A stretch of 64,000 bases of DNA, taken from assembly GCF_004402045.1 (NCBI RefSeq), contig NZ_SOMG01000030.1:124001-188000 (forward strand). The letters run 5' to 3'. Shown piece after piece: positions 9,878 to 19,375 of the stretch (the first letter of the stretch is position 1; every line of letters starts with the position of its first letter). The notes under the pieces are model-generated. The model saw nothing but the letters and a program-made list of their open reading frames with translations. It did no database searches and was not told the DNA's origin. The stretch is from Lelliottia nimipressuralis (GTDB lineage Bacteria; Pseudomonadota; Gammaproteobacteria; Enterobacterales; Enterobacteriaceae). A program made the translations under genes and the position numbers.

Positions 9878-11059
9878 ATGCTTTATAACACTGGCACCAT
9901 CGCCGTTAATGGAAACACCGCAACTGGCACCGGCACGAACTGGATGGCACCCGCCAGTCAGGTCCGCGCTGGCCAGACGATTATTGTTATGTCTAACCCG
10001 GTGCAGTTGTTCCAGATTTCATCCGTAAACAGCGCCACGTCAATGACGGTTACGCCTGCCGCTTCCCCTGCGCTGAGCGGCCAGAAATATGGAATTCTTG
10101 TGTCGGACATTATCTCGGTTGATGGGCTGGCACAGGCCATGTCTCAGCTCATCAAAGAGTATGACGAGAATATTGGCGCCTGGGAGACGTTCGCCACCAC
10201 CTCAGCAAACCAGAGTATCACCGTTACCATCAACGGCACCTCTGTAACCATTCCTGGCATCGGTAAACTGGCGCAGAAAGGGAGCAATGGTGCTCTCCCG
10301 ATTGACCAGGGAGGCACCGGGGCAACGAACTCAGCAGACGCTCGCACAAACCTCGGTTTGGGAAACAGCGCCACAAGGAACGTTGGCGCTGCGGCGGGAA
10401 CAGTGGCAGCTGGCGATGATTCACGGTTCGGAACTGTGAACGGAAAGAGCGGAGGTACAATCAATGGCGGTACATCTATCAATGGTGACGCTTTATATAT
10501 TGATCACTCCTACGGCCATACAACGATGCTTGAAACGGTAAAGCCGGGTGACCAGGGGGCTGTTTATGGAGGGATGAAACTAAAAAGACCAAATTCACAG
10601 GGATTTATTGTTGCCGCTTATAGCACGAATGATTATGAGACTGAGCAAATATTGATCGGGGTAAATGCTCCAAGAGGTAACCCTGTATGGAGTTTTAATG
10701 TCGATGGCCGTGCGGTCGGCAATTGGGTAAATACATCTGATGCCAGAATCAAAGACAATATTAAAACTATCGAGGATGCTCTGGATAAGATGAAATTATT
10801 CAGGGGGGTAGAGTGGGATCGTAAAGATAACAATCTGCATGGTTACGGCTTTATCGCTCAGGAGGTTAAAAAAGTTTTCCCTGAAGCGGTAAAAGAGTAT
10901 GGGGAAACAAGGCTGGAAAATGGCGAGATTGTGGAAAAAACACTGGCCTTAGACACATCAGGTGTGGCGGCAGCCCTTCACCATGAAGCTATTCTTGCTC
11001 TGTTGGTTAAGGTCGATAGTTTGACGAGTAAGGTTGAAAAACTGGAATCAGGAAGCTGA
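9878..11059 (+). CDS. Tail fibre protein with C-terminal S74 chaperone domain; 3' part lies in an invertible segment
   Basis: A 393-residue side tail fibre, start ATG 9878 behind GGAG. Residues 1-158 are the constant part; from residue about 159 onward the gene lies inside the invertible segment. The junction carries the repeat NLGLGNSATRNVG and AAGDDSRFG. The last 100 residues show the peptidase S74 intramolecular chaperone motif SDARIKDNI with the Ser and Lys expected for self-cleavage, then YGFIAQEV and FPEAV. Such domains help fibre trimers fold and are then cut off. The present orientation expresses this fibre. No tail-fibre-assembly gene follows it, consistent with a self-chaperoned fibre. 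Confidence 0.93.
   Translation: MLYNTGTIAVNGNTATGTGTNWMAPASQVRAGQTIIVMSNPVQLFQISSVNSATSMTVTPAASPALSGQKYGILVSDIISVDGLAQAMSQLIKEYDENIGAWETFATTSANQSITVTINGTSVTIPGIGKLAQKGSNGALPIDQGGTGATNSADARTNLGLGNSATRNVGAAAGTVAAGDDSRFGTVNGKSGGTINGGTSINGDALYIDHSYGHTTMLETVKPGDQGAVYGGMKLKRPNSQGFIVAAYSTNDYETEQILIGVNAPRGNPVWSFNVDGRAVGNWVNTSDARIKDNIKTIEDALDKMKLFRGVEWDRKDNNLHGYGFIAQEVKKVFPEAVKEYGETRLENGEIVEKTLALDTSGVAAALHHEAILALLVKVDSLTSKVEKLESGS
10341..10366 (+). repeat. Left crossover site of the invertible tail-fibre segment (gix/cix type)
   Basis: Centred on AAACCTCGGTTT (10348-10359), a near-perfect palindrome matching the core of gix, cix and pin crossover sites, with TC as central dinucleotide (10353-10354). 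It lies inside the fibre coding sequence. An inverted copy lies at 11955-11980. Homology between the two ends extends about 75 bases beyond the core. Confidence 0.88.
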
Positions 11060-11967
11060 ATAATTTGCAGCCCGTTCCGGCATATGACGGGCTGCGGTTT
11101 TCTTATGAACCTTGTTCCTGCTTTACAGATTCTTCCAGTTGGTTCTGTTTCTGATTCCAGATGCTGCTCGCTGGCATTTCTACACGAACGCATATGAACT
11201 GGTCAGCCGGGATATCAATGGGATCGCCATCTGCCAATCCAGCACACTCATTCCTGGCAAATGCTGGTGCTGAAAGGTGGGTACGGTGATAGGTTTTTAC
11301 CAGCACAGAGCCATCGGCGTTAACCTCATAATCCAGCCATATCAGCGGTTGCTTATTCCTGTCTGTTGGAATCTCAAAACCTCCGTCGATACCGCCCCAG
11401 GCAGCGTCTGAATTGAGAGCTTCACAACCTTCAATCAGATATTGGCCGACATCCAGACGAGTGACAGTAACACCTGCTGATTCGTCGTTAGTTTCATAAT
11501 CGCCATCTTTAAAAATCTTCACTACTGGAGAAGCTCGCTTAAGAAAACCGTTCGCATCGACCGTTGTATTATGTGAGTGCCACAGCTCCATCACCGTAAT
11601 ATTTCCAGTCGGTAACGTAGAACTGTAAGAAGCTTTCGCAATGAATGCCCTGTTTGCAGTTCCATATCCTATGCCAAGCTCACCCCACTCAGAGGGAGTC
11701 GGACCGGGTAAAACCTGAATAACGCAACTTTCAGGAAATAATGCCCCTGCTACCCCTGGCTCATATATTCCATCCCAGATTTTTTGAACTGGATTTGCTG
11801 ATGATCCTCTCCCGGAATGGACTGTTGCAATATTCCCAACATTAAAACCAACATCTTTCAGGGCTGCACTTCCTAAGTTGGCAATTTTGTCGAATCGCGA
11901 ATCGTCGCCTGCGGCCACCGTTCCCGCCGCCGTTCCAACGTTCCTGGTGGCGCTGTTTCCTAAACCG
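10354..11967. mobile_element. Invertible DNA segment (tail-fibre switch)
   Basis: About 1.6 kb bounded by inverted Gin-family crossover cores. It contains the expressed fibre 3' end (plus strand, to 11059) and a silent alternative 3' end (minus strand, 11972 to 11103), arranged tail to tail. Inversion across the TC dinucleotides keeps the reading frame: ACA-AAC-CTC-GGT on the left joins GGT-TTA-GGA-AAC of the silent copy. The switched protein would have about 446 residues. The invertase gene lies just outside the right end, as in Mu, P1 and e14. Confidence 0.88.
11067..11101 (+). terminator. Terminator after the expressed tail-fibre gene
   Basis: A 9-bp perfect stem (GCAGCCCGT with ACGGGCTGC) followed by a short T run on the plus strand. 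It also separates the two convergent fibre C-termini; reading from the minus strand there is no T run. Confidence 0.65.
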
Positions 11968-11972
11968 ACGTT
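11103..11972 (-). CDS. Silent alternative tail-fibre C-terminal cassette
   Basis: An open frame of 289 codons reading toward the expressed fibre gene. Its first 30 codons repeat the expressed gene (GLGNSATRNVG, then AAGDDSRFD), after which the sequences differ completely. Near the C-terminus it has motifs such as GFEIPTDRNKQPL and RVEMPASSIWNQ that I know from phage tail proteins, and it lacks the S74 domain. A stop codon (TAA on the minus strand at 11975-11973) lies just upstream of the crossover core and no start or ribosome binding site is present. It should therefore be unexpressed until inversion fuses it in frame to the constant N-terminus at 9878. The internal GTG at 11918 is probably not used. 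Confidence 0.85.
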   Translation of the reverse strand, partial: NVGLGNSATRNVGTAAGTVAAGDDSRFDKIANLGSAALKDVGFNVGNIATVHSGRGSSANPVQKIWDGIYEPGVAGALFPESCVIQVLPGPTPSEWGELGIGYGTANRAFIAKASYSSTLPTGNITVMELWHSHNTTVDANGFLKRASPVVKIFKDGDYETNDESAGVTVTRLDVGQYLIEGCEALNSDAAWGGIDGGFEIPTDRNKQPLIWLDYEVNADGSVLVKTYHRTHLSAPAFARNECAGLADGDPIDIPADQFICVRVEMPASSIWNQKQNQLEESVKQEQGS

Positions 11973-11980
11973 TTATAAAT
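11955..11980 (-). repeat. Right crossover site of the invertible tail-fibre segment
   Basis: On the minus strand the core reads AAACGTCGGTTT (plus-strand 11962-11973), one base off the left site, with the same TC central dinucleotide. It is inverted relative to the left site, which predicts inversion rather than deletion. The invertase gene starts 66 bases to the right. Confidence 0.85.
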
Positions 11981-12045
11981 TGCTCTTGAGCGGCCTGGCC
12001 GATAACTTCACCTGATTTTTTTGCAGAAATAACTGGGTGAAAAAT

Positions 12046-12603
12046 ATGCAAATTGGCTACGTAAGGGTGTCAACAAATGACCAAAATACGGATCTTCAGC
12101 GACAAGCGCTCGAACGCGCAGGATGTGAGCAGATTTTCGAAGAAAAAATGAGCGGAACAGTGGCGAACCGGCCAGCGTTGAAAAAGCTTCTTAAGGCGCT
12201 GAATGAGGGGGATACGCTGGTAGTCTGGAAGCTGGATCGCCTTGGGCGTAGCATGCGGAATCTGGTGCTGCTGGTGGACGAACTCCGGCAGCGCGGCATC
12301 CACTTTAAGAGCCTCACTGACAGCATCGACACATCAAGCCCGATGGGCCGCTTCATCTTTCATATCATGTCAGCCCTGGCGGAAATGGAGAGGGAGTTGA
12401 TTGTGGAGCGTACCCGGGCAGGTCTGGCCGCAGCTCGTGAGAAAGGGCGAATCGGCGGCAGGCGTCCGAAGCTTACCCAGGAGCAATGGGCTCAGGCAGG
12501 TCGGTTGATAGCGAACGGTCTGGACAGGAAGCAGGTAGCGATAATTTATGACGTTGCCGTATGCACGCTTTATAAAAAATTTCCTGCTTCAGATCTGGCT
12601 TAA
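12046..12603 (+). CDS. Serine DNA invertase (Gin/Cin/Pin/Hin family)
   Basis: A 185-residue site-specific recombinase, the usual length for Pin (184) and Gin (193). The N-terminal catalytic domain begins MQIGYVRVS with the nucleophile Ser9, and has the conserved arginines in KLDRLGRSM. A long helix follows (SALAEMERELIVERTRAGLAAA), then a C-terminal helix-turn-helix (GLDRKQVAIIYDVAVCTLYKKF). ATG 12046 aligns with family members; GTG 12037 would add three residues. It lies beside the right crossover site and should flip the tail-fibre segment with host Fis bound to an enhancer. In relatives that enhancer lies in the 5' part of the invertase gene or nearby; I could not identify it by eye. Confidence 0.96.
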   Translation: MQIGYVRVSTNDQNTDLQRQALERAGCEQIFEEKMSGTVANRPALKKLLKALNEGDTLVVWKLDRLGRSMRNLVLLVDELRQRGIHFKSLTDSIDTSSPMGRFIFHIMSALAEMERELIVERTRAGLAAAREKGRIGGRRPKLTQEQWAQAGRLIANGLDRKQVAIIYDVAVCTLYKKFPASDLA

Positions 12604-12740
12604 ATCTGCCCACATAGAGTAACGCCCATAAAATTTACAAAACTCATAATTCGAAGCGACGTAGAAACTTAGAAACGAAACGGCGAAGCTTTAATCAGCT
12701 ATGACAGACCCTCTGTCTTGCGTGCATACTCAAATGAAAC

Positions 12741-12760
12741 TACTGTATATAAAAACAGTA
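12741..12760 (+). promoter_or_regulatory. LexA box (SOS operator) of the umuDC operon
   Basis: CTGT and ACAG (12743-12746 and 12755-12758) are separated by eight A/T bases, a full LexA consensus flanked by TA on both sides. It appears the same as the E. coli umuDC operator as I remember it. It lies 15 bases before the umuD ATG and overlaps the probable promoter. SOS induction after DNA damage is the expected control. Confidence 0.93.
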
Positions 12761-12775
12761 TTCAGGGTGTGTCGT

Positions 12776-13195
12776 ATGGAATTTATCAGGCCTGCAGAAC
12801 TGCGAGAAATTATTGCTCTCCCGCTTTTCAGTGACTTAGTGCAGTGTGGTTTCCCAAGCCCCGCAGCTGATTACGTTGAACAGCGCATCGATCTCAATGA
12901 GTTACTTGTCGCTCACCCGAGTTCAACGTATTTCGTCAAAGCCGCGGGTGATTCTATGATTGAAGCCGGGATCAGCGACGGCGATCTGCTGGTGGTAGAC
13001 AGCTCCAGGACTGCTGTGCACGGTGACATTGTCATCGCAGCGGTGGAAGGGGAGTTCACTGTTAAACGCCTGCAGTTGCGCCCGACCGTGCAACTCAATC
13101 CAATGAACAGCGCCTACAGTCCGATCATTGTAGGCAGCGAAGACACGCTGGACGTTTTCGGCGTCGTGACTTTCATCGTTAAATCGGCGAGCTGA
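12776..13195 (+). CDS. umuD: UmuD, SOS mutagenesis protein (LexA-like self-cleaving)
   Basis: A 139-residue protein, the E. coli length. The N-terminal arm has the RecA-stimulated cleavage site Cys-Gly in QCGFPSPA (about residues 23-24). The S24-type serine protease domain has the catalytic Ser in [10 protein letters not shown] and the Lys in TVKRLQL. The processed form UmuD' joins UmuC to make translesion polymerase V. ATG 12776 is chosen because the LexA box lies directly upstream and the protein aligns from MEFIRPA. It is followed by umuC after two bases. It is unusual in lying within the prophage right arm, next to the invertase. Confidence 0.96.
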   Translation: MEFIRPAELREIIALPLFSDLVQCGFPSPAADYVEQRIDLNELLVAHPSSTYFVKAAGDSMIEAGISDGDLLVVDSSRTAVHGDIVIAAVEGEFTVKRLQLRPTVQLNPMNSAYSPIIVGSEDTLDVFGVVTFIVKSAS

Positions 13196-13197
13196 AC

Positions 13198-14466
13198 ATG
13201 TTCGCGCTCTGTGATGTGAATTCGTTCTACGCATCATGCGAGACGGTGTTTCGGCCTGATTTGAGGGGACGCCCGGTTGTCGTTCTCTCGAATAATGATG
13301 GCTGCGTAATTGCACGCAGCGCCGAGGCCAAAGCCGCCGGAATCACCATGGGTGAGCCTTTCTTCAAACAAAAGGAGCTTTTCCGGCGTGCTGGCGTTGT
13401 TTGCTTCAGCAGTAACTACGAGCTGTACGCAGACATGAGCAACCGGGTTATGACCACACTGGAGGAAATGAGCCCTCGTGTCGAAATATACTCAATCGAC
13501 GAGGCTTTTTGCGACCTGACTGGTGTTCGCAACTGCAGGGATCTGACGGAGTTCGGCAAAGAGATCCGTGCTACGGTTCTAAAGCGTACGCACCTGACCG
13601 TGGGAGTTGGGATTGCGCAAAGTAAGACCCTTGCAAAGCTGGCAAATCACGCCGCCAAAAAATGGCAGCGTCAGACGGGCGGAGTTGTTGATTTGTCCAA
13701 TATCGATCGGCAACGTCGGTTGTTGGCTGTCGTGCCTGTAGAGGATGTATGGGGCGTAGGCAGGCGCATCAGTAAGAAGCTGAACGCCATGGGTATCAAA
13801 ACTGCTCTGGACCTCTCAGAACAAAGCACCTGGATTATCCGTAAACACTTTAACGTGGTACTCGAGCGAACTGTCCGGGAGCTGCGCGGCGAACCATGTT
13901 TGGATCTGGAGGAGTTTGCACCGGCAAAGCAGGAAATCGTCTGTAGTCGGTCATTCGGCGAACGCGTTACTGAGTATGAGCAGATGCGTCAGGCTATCTG
14001 CAGCTATGCGGCGCGTGGCGCCGAAAAGCTTCGCGGCGAGCATCAGTATTGCCGCTTTATCTCCGCATTCGTGAAAACCTCTCCCTTTGCGCTTAACGAG
14101 CCATATTACGGTAATAGTGCATCCATGAAGCTTCTTACTCCCACTCAGGATTCCCGCGACATCATCAACGCCGCGGTAAAGTGCCTGGACAAAATCTGGA
14201 AGGATGGTCACCGGTACCAGAAGGCAGGAATAATGCTGGGTGACTTCTTCAGCCAAGGTGTGGCCCAGCTTAATCTGTTCGACGAGAACGCGCCGCGTGT
14301 TGGAAGTGACCGCTTAATGGAAGTACTTGATCACCTGAACGCGAAAGACGGGAAAGGAACGCTCTACTTTGCCGGTCAGGGCATCCAACAACATTGGCAG
14401 ATGAAGCGAGAAATGTTGTCGCCTCGATATACAACGAGATTTTCAGATCTGCTTAGAGTCCGATAA
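13198..14466 (+). CDS. umuC: UmuC, catalytic subunit of translesion DNA polymerase V
   Basis: A 422-residue Y-family polymerase, the same length as E. coli UmuC. It has the palm motifs [14 protein letters not shown] at the start (first metal-binding Asp) and SIDEAFCDL (catalytic Asp-Glu). The little-finger and C-terminal beta-clamp contact regions are complete, including [10 protein letters not shown], a QLNLF-type clamp-binding motif. It is co-transcribed with umuD under LexA control. The gene looks intact, so this lysogen gains an extra or sole source of SOS mutagenesis from the prophage; whether the chromosome has another umuDC cannot be seen here. Confidence 0.96.
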   Translation: MFALCDVNSFYASCETVFRPDLRGRPVVVLSNNDGCVIARSAEAKAAGITMGEPFFKQKELFRRAGVVCFSSNYELYADMSNRVMTTLEEMSPRVEIYSIDEAFCDLTGVRNCRDLTEFGKEIRATVLKRTHLTVGVGIAQSKTLAKLANHAAKKWQRQTGGVVDLSNIDRQRRLLAVVPVEDVWGVGRRISKKLNAMGIKTALDLSEQSTWIIRKHFNVVLERTVRELRGEPCLDLEEFAPAKQEIVCSRSFGERVTEYEQMRQAICSYAARGAEKLRGEHQYCRFISAFVKTSPFALNEPYYGNSASMKLLTPTQDSRDIINAAVKCLDKIWKDGHRYQKAGIMLGDFFSQGVAQLNLFDENAPRVGSDRLMEVLDHLNAKDGKGTLYFAGQGIQQHWQMKREMLSPRYTTRFSDLLRVR

Positions 14467-14520
14467 ATTTTTCTGATTTCTTCGTCCGCTTTGTGCCAGG
14501 AGCAGACGTTAAGGAAAGTA

Positions 14521-15420
14521 TTATTTAGATGTGAAATATTTGCGTAATATTTTTTCTAATAGTGAGAAAACGACCGTGACCCTTTTGGGAGTAATCAGCT
14601 GGTAAGGTCGATATAAATAAAATTGCCATTTCTCCTGTCGCAGTTCTGGCAGTGGGGGAACAAGTTGGCCGCTTGCTAAGTACTCCCTACAGATAAAATC
14701 GCTGGATTGTACAACCGTTTTTCCGGCCAATGCAGCCTGAATTTCGGCGTATGGGTCTGTAGTATAAAACTCAATATGACGAGGGACAAAAGTATTCACT
14801 GCGTCACTCATAAACTCAAATGATTTCCCCGTTTCAGGATTAATTAAACCACTAAATGGATAACGCTGTCGAAGATCTTCTAAATCAGTTGGTGCTCCCA
14901 GGCGCGCTATGAGTTCAGGGGATGCAACCAAAATATGTTCAACTTGCCCGATATTTTTAATGATAAAGTTTGGATTAGGCTCTCGCCCTACGCGTATGCC
15001 TATATCGATACGATGCTCGATAGTATCAAGTTTCATCATATCTAAACGCCAGTCGATAAATAACTCAGGATATGGACGCAGTGCAGTCAACAGTTCATAC
15101 AAGATTTGCTCATGTTTTGGAAATCGAAGTAATGTGATACGAACAATACCTTTCATTTCATTATCATCTTTCGCCATCAGAAATAACTTTTCAGAATCTT
15201 CCAGCAGTCGCTTCGCTTGGGGTAAAAATAACTCACCGAAACTGGTAAGAAAGATCGACCGAGTATTGCGTTTGAAAAGAGGTTCACCAAGCTGTTTCTC
15301 CAACTCAGCGACTGTTCGGGTTACTACTGATGGTGAAACCGACAGCTTTATGGCTGCTTCGCGGAAGTTCAGGGTTTCAGAGGCAATGATAAAAAACTTT
15401 AGGGCATCAAGTTTGTTCAT
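14521..15420 (-). CDS. LysR-family transcriptional regulator
   Basis: A 299-residue protein with an N-terminal winged helix-turn-helix (MNKLDALKFFIIASETLNFREAA, then LSVSPSVVTRTVAELEKQLG) and a C-terminal substrate-binding domain. ATG 15420 gives the usual LysR N-terminus; the frame extends 14 codons upstream without a good ribosome site. It is divergent from the flavin-reductase-like gene at 15549, the common layout in which a LysR protein controls its neighbour. Both genes are markedly AT-rich against the phage and core genes, suggesting separate acquisition. The effector is unknown. Confidence 0.9.
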   Translation of the reverse strand: MNKLDALKFFIIASETLNFREAAIKLSVSPSVVTRTVAELEKQLGEPLFKRNTRSIFLTSFGELFLPQAKRLLEDSEKLFLMAKDDNEMKGIVRITLLRFPKHEQILYELLTALRPYPELFIDWRLDMMKLDTIEHRIDIGIRVGREPNPNFIIKNIGQVEHILVASPELIARLGAPTDLEDLRQRYPFSGLINPETGKSFEFMSDAVNTFVPRHIEFYTTDPYAEIQAALAGKTVVQSSDFICREYLASGQLVPPLPELRQEKWQFYLYRPYQLITPKRVTVVFSLLEKILRKYFTSK

Positions 15421-15432
15421 GATTGTTGTGAA

Positions 15433-15491
15433 AATTGCAATAATGTATTTTGATAATAGCAATTAATTTGCAACTATTCCACTCATATAAT
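15433..15491 (+). promoter_or_regulatory. LysR-type operator and promoter between the divergent genes
   Basis: The 128-base intergenic region holds an inverted repeat AATTGC (15433-15438) and GCAATT (15459-15464) with a further TTGCAA at 15468-15473, a spacing plausible for LysR dimers. A perfect -10 TATAAT lies at 15486-15491 reading toward the flavin-reductase gene, but the -35 position (TTAATT) is poor, which fits an activator-dependent promoter. Confidence 0.45.
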
Positions 15492-15548
15492 CGAACAATC
15501 AAATAAGTAACCTGTCTTAATTTTTATCAGAACTCAAAAGAGAAAATT

Positions 15549-16121
15549 ATGTCAATTCAACCAGTAGAGTTAAACAAAGCCTATCGTTTATTGCAGGTCG
15601 GGCCAACGACGATGATATCAGCTAAAAATGATGGCATTGAAAATGTCATGGCAGCGGCCTGGGTGGGGTTAGTAGGAAATAATAAAGTAATGGCTTTTAT
15701 AGGTCCACAGGCATTTACTCGCGGACTTGTAGAAAAAAGTGGATATTACGTTGTCCAGATCCCAGTAGTAAAACAGATGGAAATGGTTTTATATGCTGGA
15801 GGCCACAGTTATTCTGACACACCCGATAAAAACAGTAAAATTCCACTGTTTTATCAGAAAGAGTTTGACCTTCCTTTAGTTGAAGGTTGCGCTGGCTGGC
15901 TAGTCTGTAAGGTCATACCCAATGTAGAAAATGAAAAGCAGCACAACTTGTTCATGGGGGAAATTGTCGGAGCATGGAGTGATGACCGCGTTTTCAGAAA
16001 TGGGCACTGGATTTTTGATGATGCGCCTGATGAATTACGTACTGTCCATTACGTAGCTGGCGGACAGTTTTACGCCATTGGTAAAGGTACAAAATTCAAT
16101 TATGGTCCAGGAAAAGACTAA
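15549..16121 (+). CDS. Flavin reductase-like FMN-binding protein
   Basis: A 190-residue protein resembling the flavoredoxin / flavin reductase-like split-barrel family. Support: an opening strand pattern with PTTMISAKNDG and NVMAAAWVG (FMN phosphate-contacting type), followed by GYYVVQIP and a C-terminal dimer region. Family members bind FMN and either reduce flavin with NAD(P)H or transfer electrons. It is divergent from the LysR gene and probably its target. Length and N-terminus fit the family and no truncation is visible. The substrate cannot be told from sequence. Confidence 0.78.
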   Translation: MSIQPVELNKAYRLLQVGPTTMISAKNDGIENVMAAAWVGLVGNNKVMAFIGPQAFTRGLVEKSGYYVVQIPVVKQMEMVLYAGGHSYSDTPDKNSKIPLFYQKEFDLPLVEGCAGWLVCKVIPNVENEKQHNLFMGEIVGAWSDDRVFRNGHWIFDDAPDELRTVHYVAGGQFYAIGKGTKFNYGPGKD

Positions 16122-16139
16122 TCCTTACTGCTGTATAAA

Positions 16140-16162
16140 TGTAGCCATATAACATGGCTACA
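16140..16162. other. Perfect hairpin after the flavin-reductase gene
   Basis: TGTAGCCAT and ATGGCTACA form a perfect 9-bp stem with a five-base loop, 18 bases after the stop. No T run follows, so it is either a weak terminator or an mRNA 3'-end stabiliser. Confidence 0.5.
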
Positions 16163-16246
16163 TAGAGGTAATAGTATAAATAAAAACAACCGACTTAAGA
16201 TGTCCGCTTTTCGCTCATTTCGGACGTACCAAGTCTATTTGTCCTT

Positions 16247-16918
16247 TCATCGTGCTGCCTCGATTAACTCCGGCCCCTGGTTCTTCACATTACCCATGGC
16301 GCGCGTCACGGCGTGCCAGATAAACTTGTCGGCAGGCACGGCGCCGTCGGACGCTATCTCTTCAGCTTCTTTCCCGCCTATGTCTTGGTGCATCCATTCG
16401 CGCGCCGCTTCAGGTGACAGAACCAGCGGCCGGCGGTCGTGAATATCGACCAGGCCTTTGTCAGCTGCAGACGTCACTATCAGAAAGCCTTCCGCTTCAT
16501 CGCCGCGTTCAAATGGCGTACTGCCGATCGCGGCCATAAATATCGGCTGACCGTCTGCCCGGTGAATGAAATATGGCTGCTTCTTGTCGCCTTCCTTCTT
16601 CCACTCGAACCATCCATCAGCAAAGCAGATTGCCCGGCCATGCTGCCAGAGAGGTTTGAACATTCTGCTGGTGGCCGCAGTTTCGACGCGCGCATTAATC
16701 AATGGCGGCTTATCCCACCACCCGGGCGCGTAGCCCCAGAATACCGGATCGAGGTGCAGTTGTTCGTCGCGTTCGCTCAACAGCAGAACTTTGGTTCCAG
16801 GCGCGACGTTGTACCGGCCAATAGGTTCCGGGTCATAGGCAATGTCACGATCGGCTTCATCGGCCAAGTAAGCCAGATACTCTTCACGGGTTTGTGCTTG
16901 TGCAAAACGTCCACACAT
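16247..16918 (-). CDS. SRAP-domain protein (YedK/HMCES family)
   Basis: A 223-residue SOS-response-associated peptidase (SRAP) protein. It begins MCGRF, giving Cys2 as the nucleophile that links covalently to abasic sites in single-stranded DNA after Met removal. Other family motifs are RYNVAPGT, NARVETA, CFADGWFEW and a conserved His in LVDIHDRRPLVL. Members shield abasic sites during replication. It stands at the right end of the prophage, close to umuDC, so this arm groups two DNA-damage functions. I saw no LexA box upstream. It could be phage cargo or a host gene at the border; the att-like repeats farther right favour cargo. Confidence 0.9.
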   Translation of the reverse strand: MCGRFAQAQTREEYLAYLADEADRDIAYDPEPIGRYNVAPGTKVLLLSERDEQLHLDPVFWGYAPGWWDKPPLINARVETAATSRMFKPLWQHGRAICFADGWFEWKKEGDKKQPYFIHRADGQPIFMAAIGSTPFERGDEAEGFLIVTSAADKGLVDIHDRRPLVLSPEAAREWMHQDIGGKEAEEIASDGAVPADKFIWHAVTRAMGNVKNQGPELIEAAR

Positions 16919-17081
16919 AGAAACCTCCAGTCAGTCAGATTGAAAGTATAGGGCAGGGAGAAAAAAAACAGGTGCGCACCGAAACTTTATGATTTTGAAA
17001 TAGGGGCATGATGATGGAAGTCAGCGAGACGGTAAAGTGAGGCTTTGCGAAACTGGAAGGAGCTACGCAAAGTTGGGTATT

Positions 17082-17166
17082 TTGGGGGCAGATTTGGGGG
17101 CAGAATTGAGCTGAGGGGCGCGTTTTGGGGCGTGAAATTGGCCTTTAATGTCCGATAATGTCCGAG
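17082..17166. repeat. Tandem short repeats at the prophage right end (candidate integrase arm sites near attR)
   Basis: Two perfect tandem copies of TTTGGGGGCAGA (17082-17093, 17094-17105) are followed by a decayed copy (TTTTGGGGCG near 17124), then two perfect tandem copies of TAATGTCCGA (17147-17156, 17157-17166). Short direct repeats of this kind next to the phage-host junction are typical of arm-type binding sites for tyrosine integrases. The core site should lie between here and the purB terminator at 17289. The whole gene-free stretch 16919-17328 holds only these repeats, an inverted repeat CTTTGCG/CGCAAAG (17044-17073) and the purB terminator. Confidence 0.5.
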
Positions 17167-17288
17167 TGATTGCCAAGGTAAGTGACTGAAATAATTGTAA
17201 TTTGTTGATGTTGCGGCTGTTGATATTTTATCTGTGCAGTCTAACGCTGATTATGTTGCTGTGGGGATAAACATTGAGTAAACCGGGG

Positions 17289-17320
17289 AAAAGCAACCCC
17301 CTTTCCGGGCGGAAAGGGGG
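17289..17320 (-). terminator. Intrinsic terminator of the purB operon
   Basis: A perfect 10-bp stem (CCCCCTTTCC with GGAAAGGGGG) with a GGGC loop; on the minus strand it is followed by a T-rich tail. It lies 9 bases beyond the purB stop. Confidence 0.85.
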
Positions 17321-17328
17321 AGGGGACA

Positions 17329-19348
<2,020 letters not shown>

Positions 19349-19375
19349 ACGGTCTCCTTTATGTGTGCAATCGTG

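Noticed and set aside
16200-16951. Two plus-strand open frames (16200-16442 and 16439-16951) at the prophage border
   Set aside because: Both are antisense to the SRAP gene, whose motifs are clear.
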